The position numbers and the translations under genes were made by a program. A stretch of 64,000 nt of DNA from a virus: IMG/VR virus record IMGVR_UViG_3300035180_001778, positions 286,470 through 350,469 of that record. One strand, 5' to 3'. Below are positions 46,574-54,508 of this stretch, piece after piece. Within the stretch, counting starts at the first letter, position 1. The number at the start of each line of letters is the position of its first letter. Below the pieces are notes generated by a model. The model did not search any database, was not told the origin of the DNA, and saw nothing but the letters and a program-made list of their open reading frames with translations.

Positions 46574-47038
46574 TCACCCTTGGAACTTGAAGCCCCGAAC
46601 CCTGAGATCGTCCTTCGAGATGATGCTTGGGAGACCCTTGACGACAGCGACGGCCTCCTCGTAGCACGAGGCCCAGTAGACGTAGAAGTCGTCATCCCCT
46701 CCCGACACCGAAACCACACAGGAACCCACCTGGTACTTGTCCGAGTGTTTCGCCATGGCTTCGGCCATCTTCTTGGAGACGGGCTCCGTGATGTGGATCC
46801 CGACGAGCCCACGATCGAAGCAGGGGTACCAGTAGTCGGTGGTCGGCCGGAAGCTGTAGCCAGCCAGGGCGAGCCGTTTCCTGTAGTCATCGTTGCCCGC
46901 GAGACGAGCTTCGTAGGCATCCTCGAAGCAGATGCCGCAGCGATCCCCCGTGTAGTAGCCGTGCATCTCGTGGCAGCCCGCCGCATTCGGGTGAGGGTCG
47001 CGAACGGCGCACCATTTCTTGGTTTCGGGGGGAGTCAT
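46574..47038 (-). CDS. Cys-containing hypothetical protein, 154 aa
   Basis: WCAVRDPHPNAAGCHEMHGYY and CGICF suggest a zinc-binding N-terminus (McrA/HNH-like spacing, but no HNH motif). The rest is alpha/beta. ATG 6 nt after a class A promoter. Confidence 0.7.
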   Translation of the reverse strand: MTPPETKKWCAVRDPHPNAAGCHEMHGYYTGDRCGICFEDAYEARLAGNDDYRKRLALAGYSFRPTTDYWYPCFDRGLVGIHITEPVSKKMAEAMAKHSDKYQVGSCVVSVSGGDDDFYVYWASCYEEAVAVVKGLPSIISKDDLRVRGFKFQG

Positions 47039-47044
47039 GGGGGT

Positions 47045-47072
47045 CCTACAGGAAATCCGAGTTCGGGATCAA
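47045..47072 (-). promoter_or_regulatory. Class A promoter for 46574-47038
   Basis: TTGATC, 16 bp, TGTAGG; 6 nt to ATG. Confidence 0.8.
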
Positions 47073-47119
47073 CCGAAAGAAACGTCTACCCCAAGAGCCG
47101 CATGGTGTAAATTGGACCC

Positions 47120-47350
47120 ATGGCCAGAGATGAAGACGGGCTCTGCGGGAAGTGTTTCTTTCGCGCGGACAGCAAGAGGCGGGTGACCGAGTTCGTGCGC
47201 CTCAAGCTCGAACGAGGGCAGGATGCCACGAAGGGTCTGCTTTGCGACCCTCAGCCCAAGCACGAGTGCAAGCAGCACGAGGGCTACGGGGTCGACCCGG
47301 CGGAGACCCGCATCGAGTGCCGGGACTTCTCCGCGACCGTGACGGTGTAG
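47120..47350 (+). CDS. Zinc-binding hypothetical protein, 76 aa
   Basis: CGKC...CDP...CKQH...CRD. ATG 8 nt after GGTGTAAA. The stop TAG is part of the next GTGTAG element. Confidence 0.65.
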   Translation: MARDEDGLCGKCFFRADSKRRVTEFVRLKLERGQDATKGLLCDPQPKHECKQHEGYGVDPAETRIECRDFSATVTV

Positions 47351-47358
47351 AAGGCCGC

Positions 47359-47562
47359 ATGGCCATCAAACCGCACGATTACGGTGCCGATGGGGGTTGC
47401 AATCGCTGCTCCCACGACTCGTTCTCCTCGTATTCCTATGGGTGCGAGGAGAACCCCAAGAAGATTCTCGACCGGCGTCTAGGGATGGTCGAGAATCCCA
47501 AATATCAAGCTCCTACTGTCTGGGAGCGCCTCGACAAGGACCTCTCCGACACGAAGGAATGA
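47359..47562 (+). CDS. Small zinc protein with shared tail, 67 aa
   Basis: CNRCSHDSF...GC near the N-terminus; ends APTVWERLDKDLSDTKE, the tail followed by six extra residues. ATG 7 nt after GGTGTAGA. Confidence 0.7.
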   Translation: MAIKPHDYGADGGCNRCSHDSFSSYSYGCEENPKKILDRRLGMVENPKYQAPTVWERLDKDLSDTKE

Positions 47563-47563
47563 T

Positions 47564-48130
47564 ATGGCAACCCCCGGCATCCGCAACGTCTGGAAACGCA
47601 TCGTCGACCTCTGGTATGAGGGGAACACACAGATCATGGGACACAACGGCATCACCATGGCCGTGGGCCGCATGTTCGATGAGTGGTCTTCCGCGCACGA
47701 TGAAAGTCGTGCATACCCCGCGGAGGGCAGCACTTTCGCTGGTTGGCTGAACCCCAACTGGGAAACGTACGTGCCTCCCCCGCCCGTCAAGAACGAAGAG
47801 GAGATTCGCCGGCTTCTCATCTGCTGTGCTGAGGGGTGGGCTGTGGACCGCCGAACCCAGCAAGTGGTCTCGGGGATCTACGACCACTTCAAGGGAGGCG
47901 TCTACATCGTGCTGCTCCCTCTGCACAAGTGGACGGGAGACGAAGGGGGTCAGGTGGTCCTCTACACGAACCTGACGAGCGAGGTGTTCGCCAGGCATGT
48001 CGACGTCTGGACCGAGATCGTGAAGTGGCCCGACGGGAAGTACCGGCCCCGTTTCGTTCTTCGGGGGGACCCGAGCAAGGAGCCCTCCTTCAAGGTCCTC
48101 GCATCGAGCGGCTTGCCCCGTACGGCTTGA
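47564..48130 (+). CDS. Hypothetical protein, 188 aa
   Basis: MATPGIRNVWKRIVDLWYEG..., a Pro-rich YVPPPPV linker near 75 and an alpha/beta C-terminal half. Starts 1 nt after the upstream stop; coupled. Confidence 0.7.
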   Translation: MATPGIRNVWKRIVDLWYEGNTQIMGHNGITMAVGRMFDEWSSAHDESRAYPAEGSTFAGWLNPNWETYVPPPPVKNEEEIRRLLICCAEGWAVDRRTQQVVSGIYDHFKGGVYIVLLPLHKWTGDEGGQVVLYTNLTSEVFARHVDVWTEIVKWPDGKYRPRFVLRGDPSKEPSFKVLASSGLPRTA

Positions 48131-48131
48131 G

Positions 48132-48308
48132 ATGGGCTCGTTCAGCAAGAAGTGCCCTGTCTGCAAGAAGAAGCGTCGCTTTGCCCCCACAGGGGCTCGT
48201 ACGACTCCGGGACATCAACCGAAAGAGGGTTGGGTCAAGAGTGGCACTCTCTGGGTCTGCAAGTGGTGTGTGCAGTTCAAACGATTCATCTACGTGCCAA
48301 CCCCATGA
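48132..48308 (+). CDS. Zinc-ribbon protein, 58 aa
   Basis: CPVC...CKWC in a basic 58-aa protein. Its last codons overlap the next ATG (48305). Confidence 0.65.
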   Translation: MGSFSKKCPVCKKKRRFAPTGARTTPGHQPKEGWVKSGTLWVCKWCVQFKRFIYVPTP

Positions 48309-48726
48309 CTGACGATCTGGACGAAGACCGACTGCCTGAGCACAAGCCCGAGGAGCTGATCGGAGACCCCCACAAGTGGCAACTCTTGCGAGAGAAGCCC
48401 TACCGGGGGACGACCAAGCATCTCTTCGTCTGCCTCAACTGTCGTCGGCATATCGTGTGGGTCGCCGGGATGCTGACTTGGGGGGCTCCGAATCCCATCG
48501 ACTGTCTGCCCCCTTGGGGTGTGCAGGAACTCCCGCGAAGTGGAAGTCGATGTCCCACGAAGCTCAAGATCGTCTTCGCAAGTGTATGCTCTGGATCCCC
48601 GAAGAGGGGGTCGACGAAGAGGTCTTTCGAGAGGCAATGAGGCGATGGGAGCTGGGCCATGAAGCCCCCCAGCATCCCTATGACAGCGAGTGGCCCACTT
48701 GGGACCCTCGTCCGGAGAAGTTCTGA
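48305..48726 (+). CDS. Hypothetical zinc protein, frameshifted near 48510
   Basis: MTDDLDEDRLPEHKPEELIG..., CLNCRRHIVWVAGML, DCL; coding then moves to another frame (PLGCAGTPAKWKSMSHEAQD... ) ending RPEKF at 48726. The stop TGA overlaps the next ATG. Acidic N-terminus, CxxC pair and later C suggest zinc binding. Confidence 0.55.
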
Positions 48727-48921
48727 TGACTGTCTGGGAGGATATCAGCCGGCTCGACCCCGACGGCTCAAGCGAGCCGTCGGGGTCGAGCCCGACTACG
48801 CGCCATCTTCAAGGAGATCCTCGCGGACCCGAGCACGAGCGAGATCGTCAAGCGGACAGCTCGCTCGGCTGTGGAGCGTCTCGACCACATGGACGCTCTT
48901 GGGATTCAGGGGATGGCCTAG
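48726..48921 (+). CDS. Small protein interrupted by an inverted duplication
   Basis: MTVWEDISRLDP, which carries a W-E-x-x-x-x-L-D motif at its N-terminus, is followed by a perfect 19-bp-arm inverted repeat. Coherent coding resumes in another frame (RAIFKEILADPSTSEIVKRT... LGIQGMA) to TAG at 48919-48921, which overlaps the convergent stop (CTAG). I infer that a hairpin-forming insertion broke a gene of about 57 codons. Confidence 0.5.
48751..48792. repeat. Perfect inverted repeat in coding sequence
   Basis: 19-bp arms GGCTCGACCCCGACGGCTC and complement, loop AAGC. Confidence 0.9.
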
Positions 48922-49637
48922 CGTCGCTTGGGGCGACGGCCAGGGACGGGAGCCGTGATGGCTTGGGGCGGGTTCGCCGCGACCTCTGCCTTGTATTCGG
49001 GCAGCTTGGCCCTGAAGGCATGCTCAAACGCCGCAGCCCCATACTTCTGACTCAGTTCGCTTGAACTGTAGGCCCATTTGAGCTTGATGGGGAAGGTCAC
49101 CACATCTGCCGAGTAACCTTGAGGGTCTTTCTCCCACTTCCAGTCCACATCAACGACGGCTCCGGTCTTTTTGAAGGTCGCCTCCAGCTCATCCTCATGG
49201 AGGTCGTGCGTGGCGGGCACCTCTGTTCGCCCGTTATCGTTGTTGTCGTCGTAGGTGTACATCGCTCCCCAAGCGGTGGTCTTCACTTCGATAGAGGTAT
49301 TCTCAATATCGAAGTCGAAGAAAGTCTCATCTTCGGGTGAGAGATCAAAGATGGACAGTGAGGTGATCACATGATTGACCCATTTTGCGAATCGGGGTCG
49401 TTCGTGTTCGATGACGTCGGTCCATCGGAAGTCCAGCTCCGCCAGCGCATGCTTCACCAACTCGTCGTCGGAGGCGTTGGGGTACTTCTTGAGGGTGTCC
49501 TCTCCTATCGAGGTCTCCAACGCCACATCCTTCGCCCGTTCGTCGATCTTCGACTTGTTGACTTGGGCGATCTTGTCGAAGAGCTTCCAGATCCAGGGAG
49601 ACATCTTCACGTTGGCCCGTCGGTCGTAGGAGTACAT
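48918..49637 (-). CDS. Hypothetical protein, 239 aa
   Basis: MYSYDRRANVKMSPWIWKLF..., acidic centre (EDETFFDFDIENT) and a WKWEKDPQGYSADVVTFPI strand. Basic C-terminal end. No promoter of either class within 60 nt. Function unknown. Confidence 0.65.
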   Translation of the reverse strand: MYSYDRRANVKMSPWIWKLFDKIAQVNKSKIDERAKDVALETSIGEDTLKKYPNASDDELVKHALAELDFRWTDVIEHERPRFAKWVNHVITSLSIFDLSPEDETFFDFDIENTSIEVKTTAWGAMYTYDDNNDNGRTEVPATHDLHEDELEATFKKTGAVVDVDWKWEKDPQGYSADVVTFPIKLKWAYSSSELSQKYGAAAFEHAFRAKLPEYKAEVAANPPQAITAPVPGRRPKRR

Positions 49638-49701
49638 CACTCAGAGAGATCCATAAGAGCCCTACTGGGGGCCGCAGTTCTTTTTATCCCGAGCTTGGGG
49701 T

Positions 49702-50228
49702 ATGAACAAGCTCATTTTCATCTCAGTTCTCGTTGGGATCCTCGCCTCTTGCAGCTCGATCGAACCTGTGGGGGTCCGCTCTCAGGCTCTCGGGTCGGGA
49801 GGTACAGGCGGCACGGGAGGGGCAGGGGGAGCCCCTGTCGAGTGCGACTTCTGCGCGAACGTGCTCGGGAACATCGGGTACGACGACATGCCGCCGCGGG
49901 TTCTCTGTGAGGCCTCGCAGGGGGTCTACGATGCCGCTGTGAGCTGCTTCTGTGCCCAGCCGGAGTGCGGCTCGACCTTCTGCCAGAGCCCCCAGCAAGT
50001 CCCCGACACGGACTGCAAGGTGGCGATGATCCTCGCCTGCTACGACGAGTTCTACGCCTGCGTGGACGATGGCCAGCTCCCCCCCCGGTCTGCTCGGACT
50101 ACTACAGCACGACGTGCCAGGGTGGGGCTTTCTGCGCGGACGACGATCAGATCTTCTGCCCTGAAGGCATGACCTGTACGTCGTGCTGCAACTCGGACGG
50201 GTCGTTCGGCTCCCCCGAGTGTCGCTGA
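49702..50228 (+). CDS. Predicted lipoprotein with Gly-rich linker and Cys-rich domain, frameshift in an 8-C run
   Basis: MNKLIFISVLVGILASCSS: signal peptide with lipobox LASC. Linker GGTGGTGGAGGA, then a Cys-rich domain (CDFCANV, CFCAQPEC, CQSP, CYDEFYAC). At eight C's (50079-50086) the frame leaves; nine or six C's would continue PVCSDYYSTTCQGGAFC and CTSCCNSDG to the stop at 50226. Fourteen or more Cys are conserved across the join, so the long form is real. Phase variation or assembly error. Confidence 0.7.
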
Positions 50229-50521
50229 TCAGTCCTCTTTCGCCCGCTGCGTACTCACGTAGATGTCTACATGCTCGTCCAGCGGGCACGAGTCCTTGAC
50301 GATCACACCCTCCTTCTTGAGGATATCGAAGAACACCGGAGACATGCGGTGCGACGAGACGCCTGTCATGACGAGGATCCTCTCCCCGTCGTGGTGCGCC
50401 CAAACCTCTCCCCGTCGTGGTGCGCCCAAACCGCTCCGCGTTTGATGCTCTCCCAGAAGGACGCGACGTCCTTCCAGGTGAAGTACTCGGACTCATTGAA
50501 CGTTCTAGCGAAGAAATCCAT
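50229..50521 (-). CDS. Hypothetical protein, frame broken by a 26-bp duplication
   Basis: MDFFARTFNESEYFTWKDVA... AVWAHHDGER, then two copies of a 26-bp unit (50380-50431) shift the frame. With one copy it continues ILVMTGVSSHRMSPVFFDIL to KED at 50229. GGAGG precedes the ATG. No recognised family. Confidence 0.65.
50380..50431. repeat. 26-bp perfect tandem duplication
   Basis: Two adjacent identical 26-bp units (50380-50405, 50406-50431); not a multiple of three. Confidence 0.9.
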
Positions 50522-50544
50522 GTTCATCCTCCAGGTGAGCCCCT

Positions 50545-50571
50545 TCTACAGAGGGGAGGGGTGCGGATCAA
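50545..50571 (-). promoter_or_regulatory. Class A promoter with 15-bp spacer
   Basis: TTGATC, 15 bp, TGTAGA: the one exception found to the 16-bp rule. Leader of about 20 nt with GGAGG. Confidence 0.6.
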
Positions 50572-50582
50572 CCCGGCAACGA

Positions 50583-51302
50583 TCAGTCTGCGTACTCCCG
50601 CTTGAACTCCTCGCGCAGCTCGATGATTCGCGACTCGGGGAACTGCTTGGGGGTCATCGAGAACGTATCCCAAGGACGAATGACCGGGGCCAGATAGGTG
50701 GTCCTGTTCCGGGCGCTCATCCCACAGAGTGCCCGCTCATCTGCCGTCATCTCTCGGTACTGACGAGCCCAGCCCGGCCGTGATGTCAGGAAGAGCGCGA
50801 GGCACTCGTCTTCGACGTCCAGCAAGATGGCCATGTGGATCGACTGCCCATCCGAGTGCGCAGCAACGCGGCCGATCTCCAGCTTCCGAGCTTCTCTGAG
50901 CTGGATCTGTCGTTCGGCTTGCTGCTTCTGCCAGCGCTCTTCTTCCAGACGCCGGGCCTCCTCAGACCTCTGTTGCTCCAGAGCCAGGCTTGCCCGGGAC
51001 TTGTGCTTGTCAGCTTGGTCTTGTCGGACTTCAGAGAGTGCCCCGCGGTACTTCTTGAGGAGCACGTTCCTTTTGGCGGCAGCTTCCGATGCCTTCCCAA
51101 TCGACTCGTGCTGTTCGAGGACCTCGACCACGTCGATAGGGGTCGGATTCCCCGTGCGAACCAAGAAGGGGATGAGCTGGTTTTCTTCCCCGAGCCCAAC
51201 TCCATACGTGTACGTGATCACAGGAGGCACTTCGGGGACCGTTCCGGGTGGTGGTACGCCTCGCATCCAATCTTCACGGCTGTACTCTTCATCGGAAGGC
51301 AT
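50583..51302 (-). CDS. Coiled-coil protein, 239 aa
   Basis: Long coiled coil from about residue 70 to 145 (KYRGALSEVRQDQADKH, RSEEARRLEEERWQKQQ). The C-terminal domain (IHMAILLDVEDECLALFLTS) is alpha/beta. ATG 6 nt after a class A promoter. Confidence 0.7.
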   Translation of the reverse strand: MPSDEEYSREDWMRGVPPPGTVPEVPPVITYTYGVGLGEENQLIPFLVRTGNPTPIDVVEVLEQHESIGKASEAAAKRNVLLKKYRGALSEVRQDQADKHKSRASLALEQQRSEEARRLEEERWQKQQAERQIQLREARKLEIGRVAAHSDGQSIHMAILLDVEDECLALFLTSRPGWARQYREMTADERALCGMSARNRTTYLAPVIRPWDTFSMTPKQFPESRIIELREEFKREYAD

Positions 51303-51308
51303 GGCTTT

Positions 51309-51336
51309 TCTACAAGGTTGGAGGGCCGCGGATCAA
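51309..51336 (-). promoter_or_regulatory. Class A promoter for 50583-51302
   Basis: TTGATC, 16 bp, TGTAGA; 6 nt to ATG. Confidence 0.8.
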
Positions 51337-51355
51337 CTGGTGTATGGGCAAGAGG

Positions 51356-51778
51356 ATGACAGGACGTGCGGGACAGGTCATGGGCGAGACGGCAGAGCTT
51401 CTCGCGTCGCTCTGCTTCGAGGTGTGTCCCAACAGGATGCCATCCTGTGTGACTTCAGTACGGCGTGCAACACAAGAAGAGGACCACCAAGGGATTGACC
51501 TCGTGGTCGTCATCGACGCCGGCATCTTGAATGTTCAGGTGAAGTCGAGCTGGAAGCGAGCCCAAGAGTTCAAGAAGAAGCACCCCGACATCCCCGTGCT
51601 TGTGGTTCACCCCGAGGACTCCGAGGAGCACGTTCGCAGGAACCTCTTGAGCATTCTGGGGCAAGAGCGTGCGAAGCTCGTTCCGGGGTACACAGCGAAG
51701 CCGCCGCGTGGGGACAGAGGCAAAACGACGAAGGCGATCCCCCTGATGTTCTCTTTGGGGGATCGCCTTCGTCGTTAG
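51356..51778 (+). CDS. PD-(D/E)xK nuclease-like protein, 140 aa
   Basis: EEDHQGIDLVVVIDAGILNVQVKSS contains the D...(E/Q)xK metal-dependent nuclease core with an upstream Glu in the first helix. Size matches Holliday-junction-resolvase-like and restriction-like single domains. ATG 9 nt after GGTGTATG. The last codons form a 20-bp-arm inverted repeat with the end of the convergent gene. Confidence 0.65.
   Translation: MTGRAGQVMGETAELLASLCFEVCPNRMPSCVTSVRRATQEEDHQGIDLVVVIDAGILNVQVKSSWKRAQEFKKKHPDIPVLVVHPEDSEEHVRRNLLSILGQERAKLVPGYTAKPPRGDRGKTTKAIPLMFSLGDRLRR
51724..51776. terminator. Inverted repeat between convergent genes
   Basis: Perfect 20-bp arms AACGACGAAGGCGATCCCCC and complement with a 13-nt loop, covering the last codons of the plus-strand gene and reaching the two stop codons; a likely bidirectional terminator. 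Confidence 0.65.
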
Positions 51779-52080
51779 AAGTCGTCGTCTTCGTCGAGCA
51801 CTTCCCACGCTGTGGGAGGCTTCACTTCTCCGAAGGGGCGCCAGAGGATGCGTCCCTTGCGGAAGACCGCAACGTCAACAAGCCCGAGATCCCATCTCTG
51901 ATACCACAGGGTATTGCCGAGAGTCTGAGCCTCCAGGAGGAGGCTGAAGCGGCCCATCATCTGGGGCACCACCAGATCCCCATAGTCGAGGCCCACAGAC
52001 CTCCAAGGAAGACGCCCGACAAGCAGTGCCCTCCCTTTCCCTTGGAGGCGGACTTTGACCGAGTAGCTTCGGATGGGCAT
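51775..52080 (-). CDS. Hypothetical protein with shared tail, 101 aa
   Basis: MPIRSYSVKVRLQGKGRALL..., beta-rich. It ends KPPTAWEVLDEDDDF, one of the most complete copies of the shared tail. ATG 10 nt after TGTAGC. Confidence 0.75.
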   Translation of the reverse strand: MPIRSYSVKVRLQGKGRALLVGRLPWRSVGLDYGDLVVPQMMGRFSLLLEAQTLGNTLWYQRWDLGLVDVAVFRKGRILWRPFGEVKPPTAWEVLDEDDDF

Positions 52081-52091
52081 GGCCTCCCCAG

Positions 52092-52628
52092 CTACACCTC
52101 GATGCGGGGGAGGATCTCGATCTTCATGCCCTTCCACCCCTCGAAGCGAGACTTCTCCGACATCAGGTCTTTGAGCACCTCGATGGGGAGACCTTCGAGT
52201 TCGAGGCGCGAGAAGTACTTCTGCCCTTGGAGGGAGGGCTCGACTCCTTTCATCATGAGCCGGTAGGTCACGAAGGCCTTCCCATCCCACGCCTCTTGGA
52301 TCCGGGTCGTGACTCCCTCGGTTCCCAGGTCCTTCGCCGAATCCCCCAGCGGGAAGCTGTAGTGTCCGCTTTCGTCGGGCACCATGAGGAAGCTGTTGAA
52401 GTCGTTCGACGGGACGATGACCCGGGTCTCACGGACGAAGAAGAGCGAGGCACCCTTTGAGAGCAGCTCGAAAGGGAGGGAGAGAGGGAAGGTGATGGGG
52501 AACAGGAAGATGTTCATCATCGCGTTGGCCAAGCCAGGGCCAGCCCCAGAGCCTCCCGAGCAGGGGTTCAGAATCTTCTCGGCTCGGGTACGAGCCCAGT
52601 GCCAGACTTTGTATGCGATTTCTTTCAT
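52092..52628 (-). CDS. Hypothetical protein with hydrophobic segment, 178 aa
   Basis: MKEIAYKVWHWARTRAEKIL..., then MNIFLFPITFPLSLPFELL, a probable membrane-inserted stretch, followed by a globular domain. Stop TAG is part of the next GTGTAG. Coupled downstream of 52647. Confidence 0.65.
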   Translation of the reverse strand: MKEIAYKVWHWARTRAEKILNPCSGGSGAGPGLANAMMNIFLFPITFPLSLPFELLSKGASLFFVRETRVIVPSNDFNSFLMVPDESGHYSFPLGDSAKDLGTEGVTTRIQEAWDGKAFVTYRLMMKGVEPSLQGQKYFSRLELEGLPIEVLKDLMSEKSRFEGWKGMKIEILPRIEV

Positions 52629-52646
52629 GATTTCCTCAGAACTGGT

Positions 52647-52892
52647 TCAAGGTTTGAACCAGAGGTACACGGCGACAATCAAGCAAGGAGGCCCAGTCAG
52701 GATCATCACCATGCATTGGGTGGGAGACCATCCCGCGGCCTTTCCGATGAGCCATCCGAACAGAAGCTCGACGCCCACGATGGTGAGGAGAGCGAAGACC
52801 CAGCCACGCAAGACCGTCCAGGTGAGGGCATTGGGCCAGCGGAGCTTCCACGACTCCAGCTTGGGGTCATGGGTCAGACGGGTTCTGTACAT
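52647..52892 (-). CDS. Membrane protein, 81 aa
   Basis: Two transmembrane helices (WVFALLTIVGVELLFGWLIG; MVMILTGPPCLIVAVYLWF) joined by a short polar loop with Cys. Confidence 0.7.
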   Translation of the reverse strand: MYRTRLTHDPKLESWKLRWPNALTWTVLRGWVFALLTIVGVELLFGWLIGKAAGWSPTQCMVMILTGPPCLIVAVYLWFKP

Positions 52893-52898
52893 GATCCC

Positions 52899-53245
52899 TC
52901 AGAGCGTGATGAGTTCGTCGGCGAGGAGCATGAGAGCACGGGCTGCCTGGTAGGTTTGCCCGTCGATGCGATCCTCGAAGCGGCTGGCGAAGAGGTCGAA
53001 CTCTTCTTGGGGAGATGGATCATGTCTTCCGTGATGGACAAGCTGCCCATCAGATCGATCCCTCGATCGACGATCGGGGGCAGCTCATGGGGGTGAGGGA
53101 AGTCTCCCGCACGATCCAGGTCGGTCACGAGGAGCCCGATCCGTCGAGCGAAGAGGGGGCGGGCGCTTTTCTTCGCTTCGACGAAGAGTTTGCCCAGCTC
53201 TGTACGCGCAACGGCAAGAGCCTTTTCGGTGTGCAGTTGAAGCAT
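52899..53245 (-). CDS. Hypothetical helical protein, about 114 aa, one homopolymer frameshift
   Basis: LQLHTEKALAVARTELGKLF..., SITEDMIHL, then a four-base G/C run (53009-53012) shifts the frame; one added base joins PQEEFDLFASRFEDRIDGQT and LMLLADELITL to the stop at 52899. Paralogous in layout to 53259-53576. Confidence 0.6.
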
Positions 53246-53258
53246 GGAGGTCTCCGAT

Positions 53259-53576
53259 TCAATCGATCTGGGTGAGGGTGTCTGCGAGGCGGAGGAGCGC
53301 GGTGACGGCTCGACAAGCGGTGTTGGACAGCTCGGTCGGGCGCTCCAGCTTGACCCCGTCCTTGTCCTCTTCGAGGAACTTCTCGAACGGCGCCAGGGTG
53401 TCCAGCCCGGAGTGAATGGCAGCGGCCATGCTGAACGGGTAGTCGGCTGCCTTCAGCATGTAGGAGATCAACCCTGCCTGACGGGCGAGGATGGGCCGGG
53501 TCTCCTTCGCGTCTCGGCCGAGATTCCGCAGGGAAGCGATGGCGTCGTTCATACAGTTTTCGAGGTGGTTGGGCAT
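53259..53576 (-). CDS. Hypothetical helical protein, 105 aa
   Basis: MPNHLENCMNDAIASLRNLG..., helical, ends TALLRLADTLTQID. Similar in length and helix layout to its downstream neighbour, so likely a tandem duplication. ATG 7 nt after a class A promoter. Confidence 0.65.
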   Translation of the reverse strand: MPNHLENCMNDAIASLRNLGRDAKETRPILARQAGLISYMLKAADYPFSMAAAIHSGLDTLAPFEKFLEEDKDGVKLERPTELSNTACRAVTALLRLADTLTQID

Positions 53577-53583
53577 GGTTCCT

Positions 53584-53611
53584 AGTACACCCCCAACAGC
53601 TCCACGATCAA
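53584..53611 (-). promoter_or_regulatory. Class A promoter for 53259-53576
   Basis: TTGATC, 16 bp, TGTACT; 7 nt to ATG. Confidence 0.75.
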
Positions 53612-53705
53612 CCGCAGCGTGAGTTCCGTCCCCACGGTATGAGTGATTCCCCGTAGAGTTCCTCTTATTATTCCGTCCAGTCGTCTTCTTAGGAGGAGAC
53701 ACCAC

Positions 53706-53894
53706 ATGGGTTTCACATCACCGCCGCCCCCGCCCGATCGTATTGCCGCAGAACTCTGGAAGGTGTCCATCACGTTCGAGTCCCGCGACATTTCTCCTGA
53801 CCTCGTGTGGGAGAAGCTCGACTACAACGAACAGGTCAAGTGGATCTCGATTGCAAAGAAGGCAATCGAGATGATGTACAACCCCAAGTCCTGA
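53706..53894 (+). CDS. Small partner of the second 7TM protein, 62 aa
   Basis: MGFTSPPPPPDRIAAELWKV, then VWEKLDYNEQVKWISIAKKA. Paralogue of 37717-37893 in its second half. Strong AGGAGG 9 nt before the ATG, so a leadered mRNA, unlike most genes here. Confidence 0.7.
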   Translation: MGFTSPPPPPDRIAAELWKVSITFESRDISPDLVWEKLDYNEQVKWISIAKKAIEMMYNPKS

Positions 53895-53900
53895 TCTCCT

Positions 53901-54508
53901 TGCCTCTTTCGTGGCTTGCTTGGGTGGGGTATGCCATGCAAGGGGGCGTCGCCTTCTTGGCGTACAGTCACGCCAAGAAGGCGACGTTTCATAGACCCTT
54001 CGCGTATTATGCGCTCTGGGTAGCCCTTGTTGACTTCGGTCGGGTCTTTCTCGAAATGACGAGACCTCATCGAGGTCTGATGTTCGTCCTCGATGAGGTC
54101 TCGTTCCTCTCACTCCCAGCCGGCCTCTGCGTGGCGGTCATACGCACAATCCGAAAGCAGTGGAGTTGGGTTCCCATCGGAGCTTGTCTGGGGGTTACCG
54201 CGGCGATTGCCTTTGGGTATCCCTACTCAGCGAGCTCCTGGGTTTACGCCGTGGTTCAGGCTGTCAGCGTGGGTGTGGGCTGGTTCTATATCGGGCGGGC
54301 ACTCTGGAGAGGGAAGTGCTGGTTGGGTCTCACCGAACAGGCCTTCATGGCATATCTGTCGGCGGAGACTGCGGTGCTTGGGGGGTACTGCTTTGCGAAT
54401 TGGCCGGCGGCCTTGGGCTTGATGTTCGCGTTGAACATTGGCCTCTTGGCGCTTCATCTGGCCTGGGAAGCCAGCATGCGGGTCAAGTCTAGACAGTCGT
54501 ACGACTAA
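53901..54508 (+). CDS. Multi-pass (6-7 TM) membrane protein, about 202 aa
   Basis: Six to seven hydrophobic helices. RPFAYYALWVALVDFGRVFLE and WLGLTEQAFMAYLSAETAVL align in position with the protein at 37126-37713. Start uncertain: TTG at 53901 keeps the first helix intact, ATG at 53934 would cut it. Two perfect inverted repeats (53947-53986 and 54059-54104) lie in the gene. Confidence 0.7.
53947..53986. repeat. Perfect inverted repeat in coding sequence
   Basis: 17-bp arms CGTCGCCTTCTTGGCGT and complement, 6-nt loop. Confidence 0.9.
54059..54104. repeat. Perfect inverted repeat in coding sequence
   Basis: 17-bp arms ACGAGACCTCATCGAGG and complement, 12-nt loop. Confidence 0.9.
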
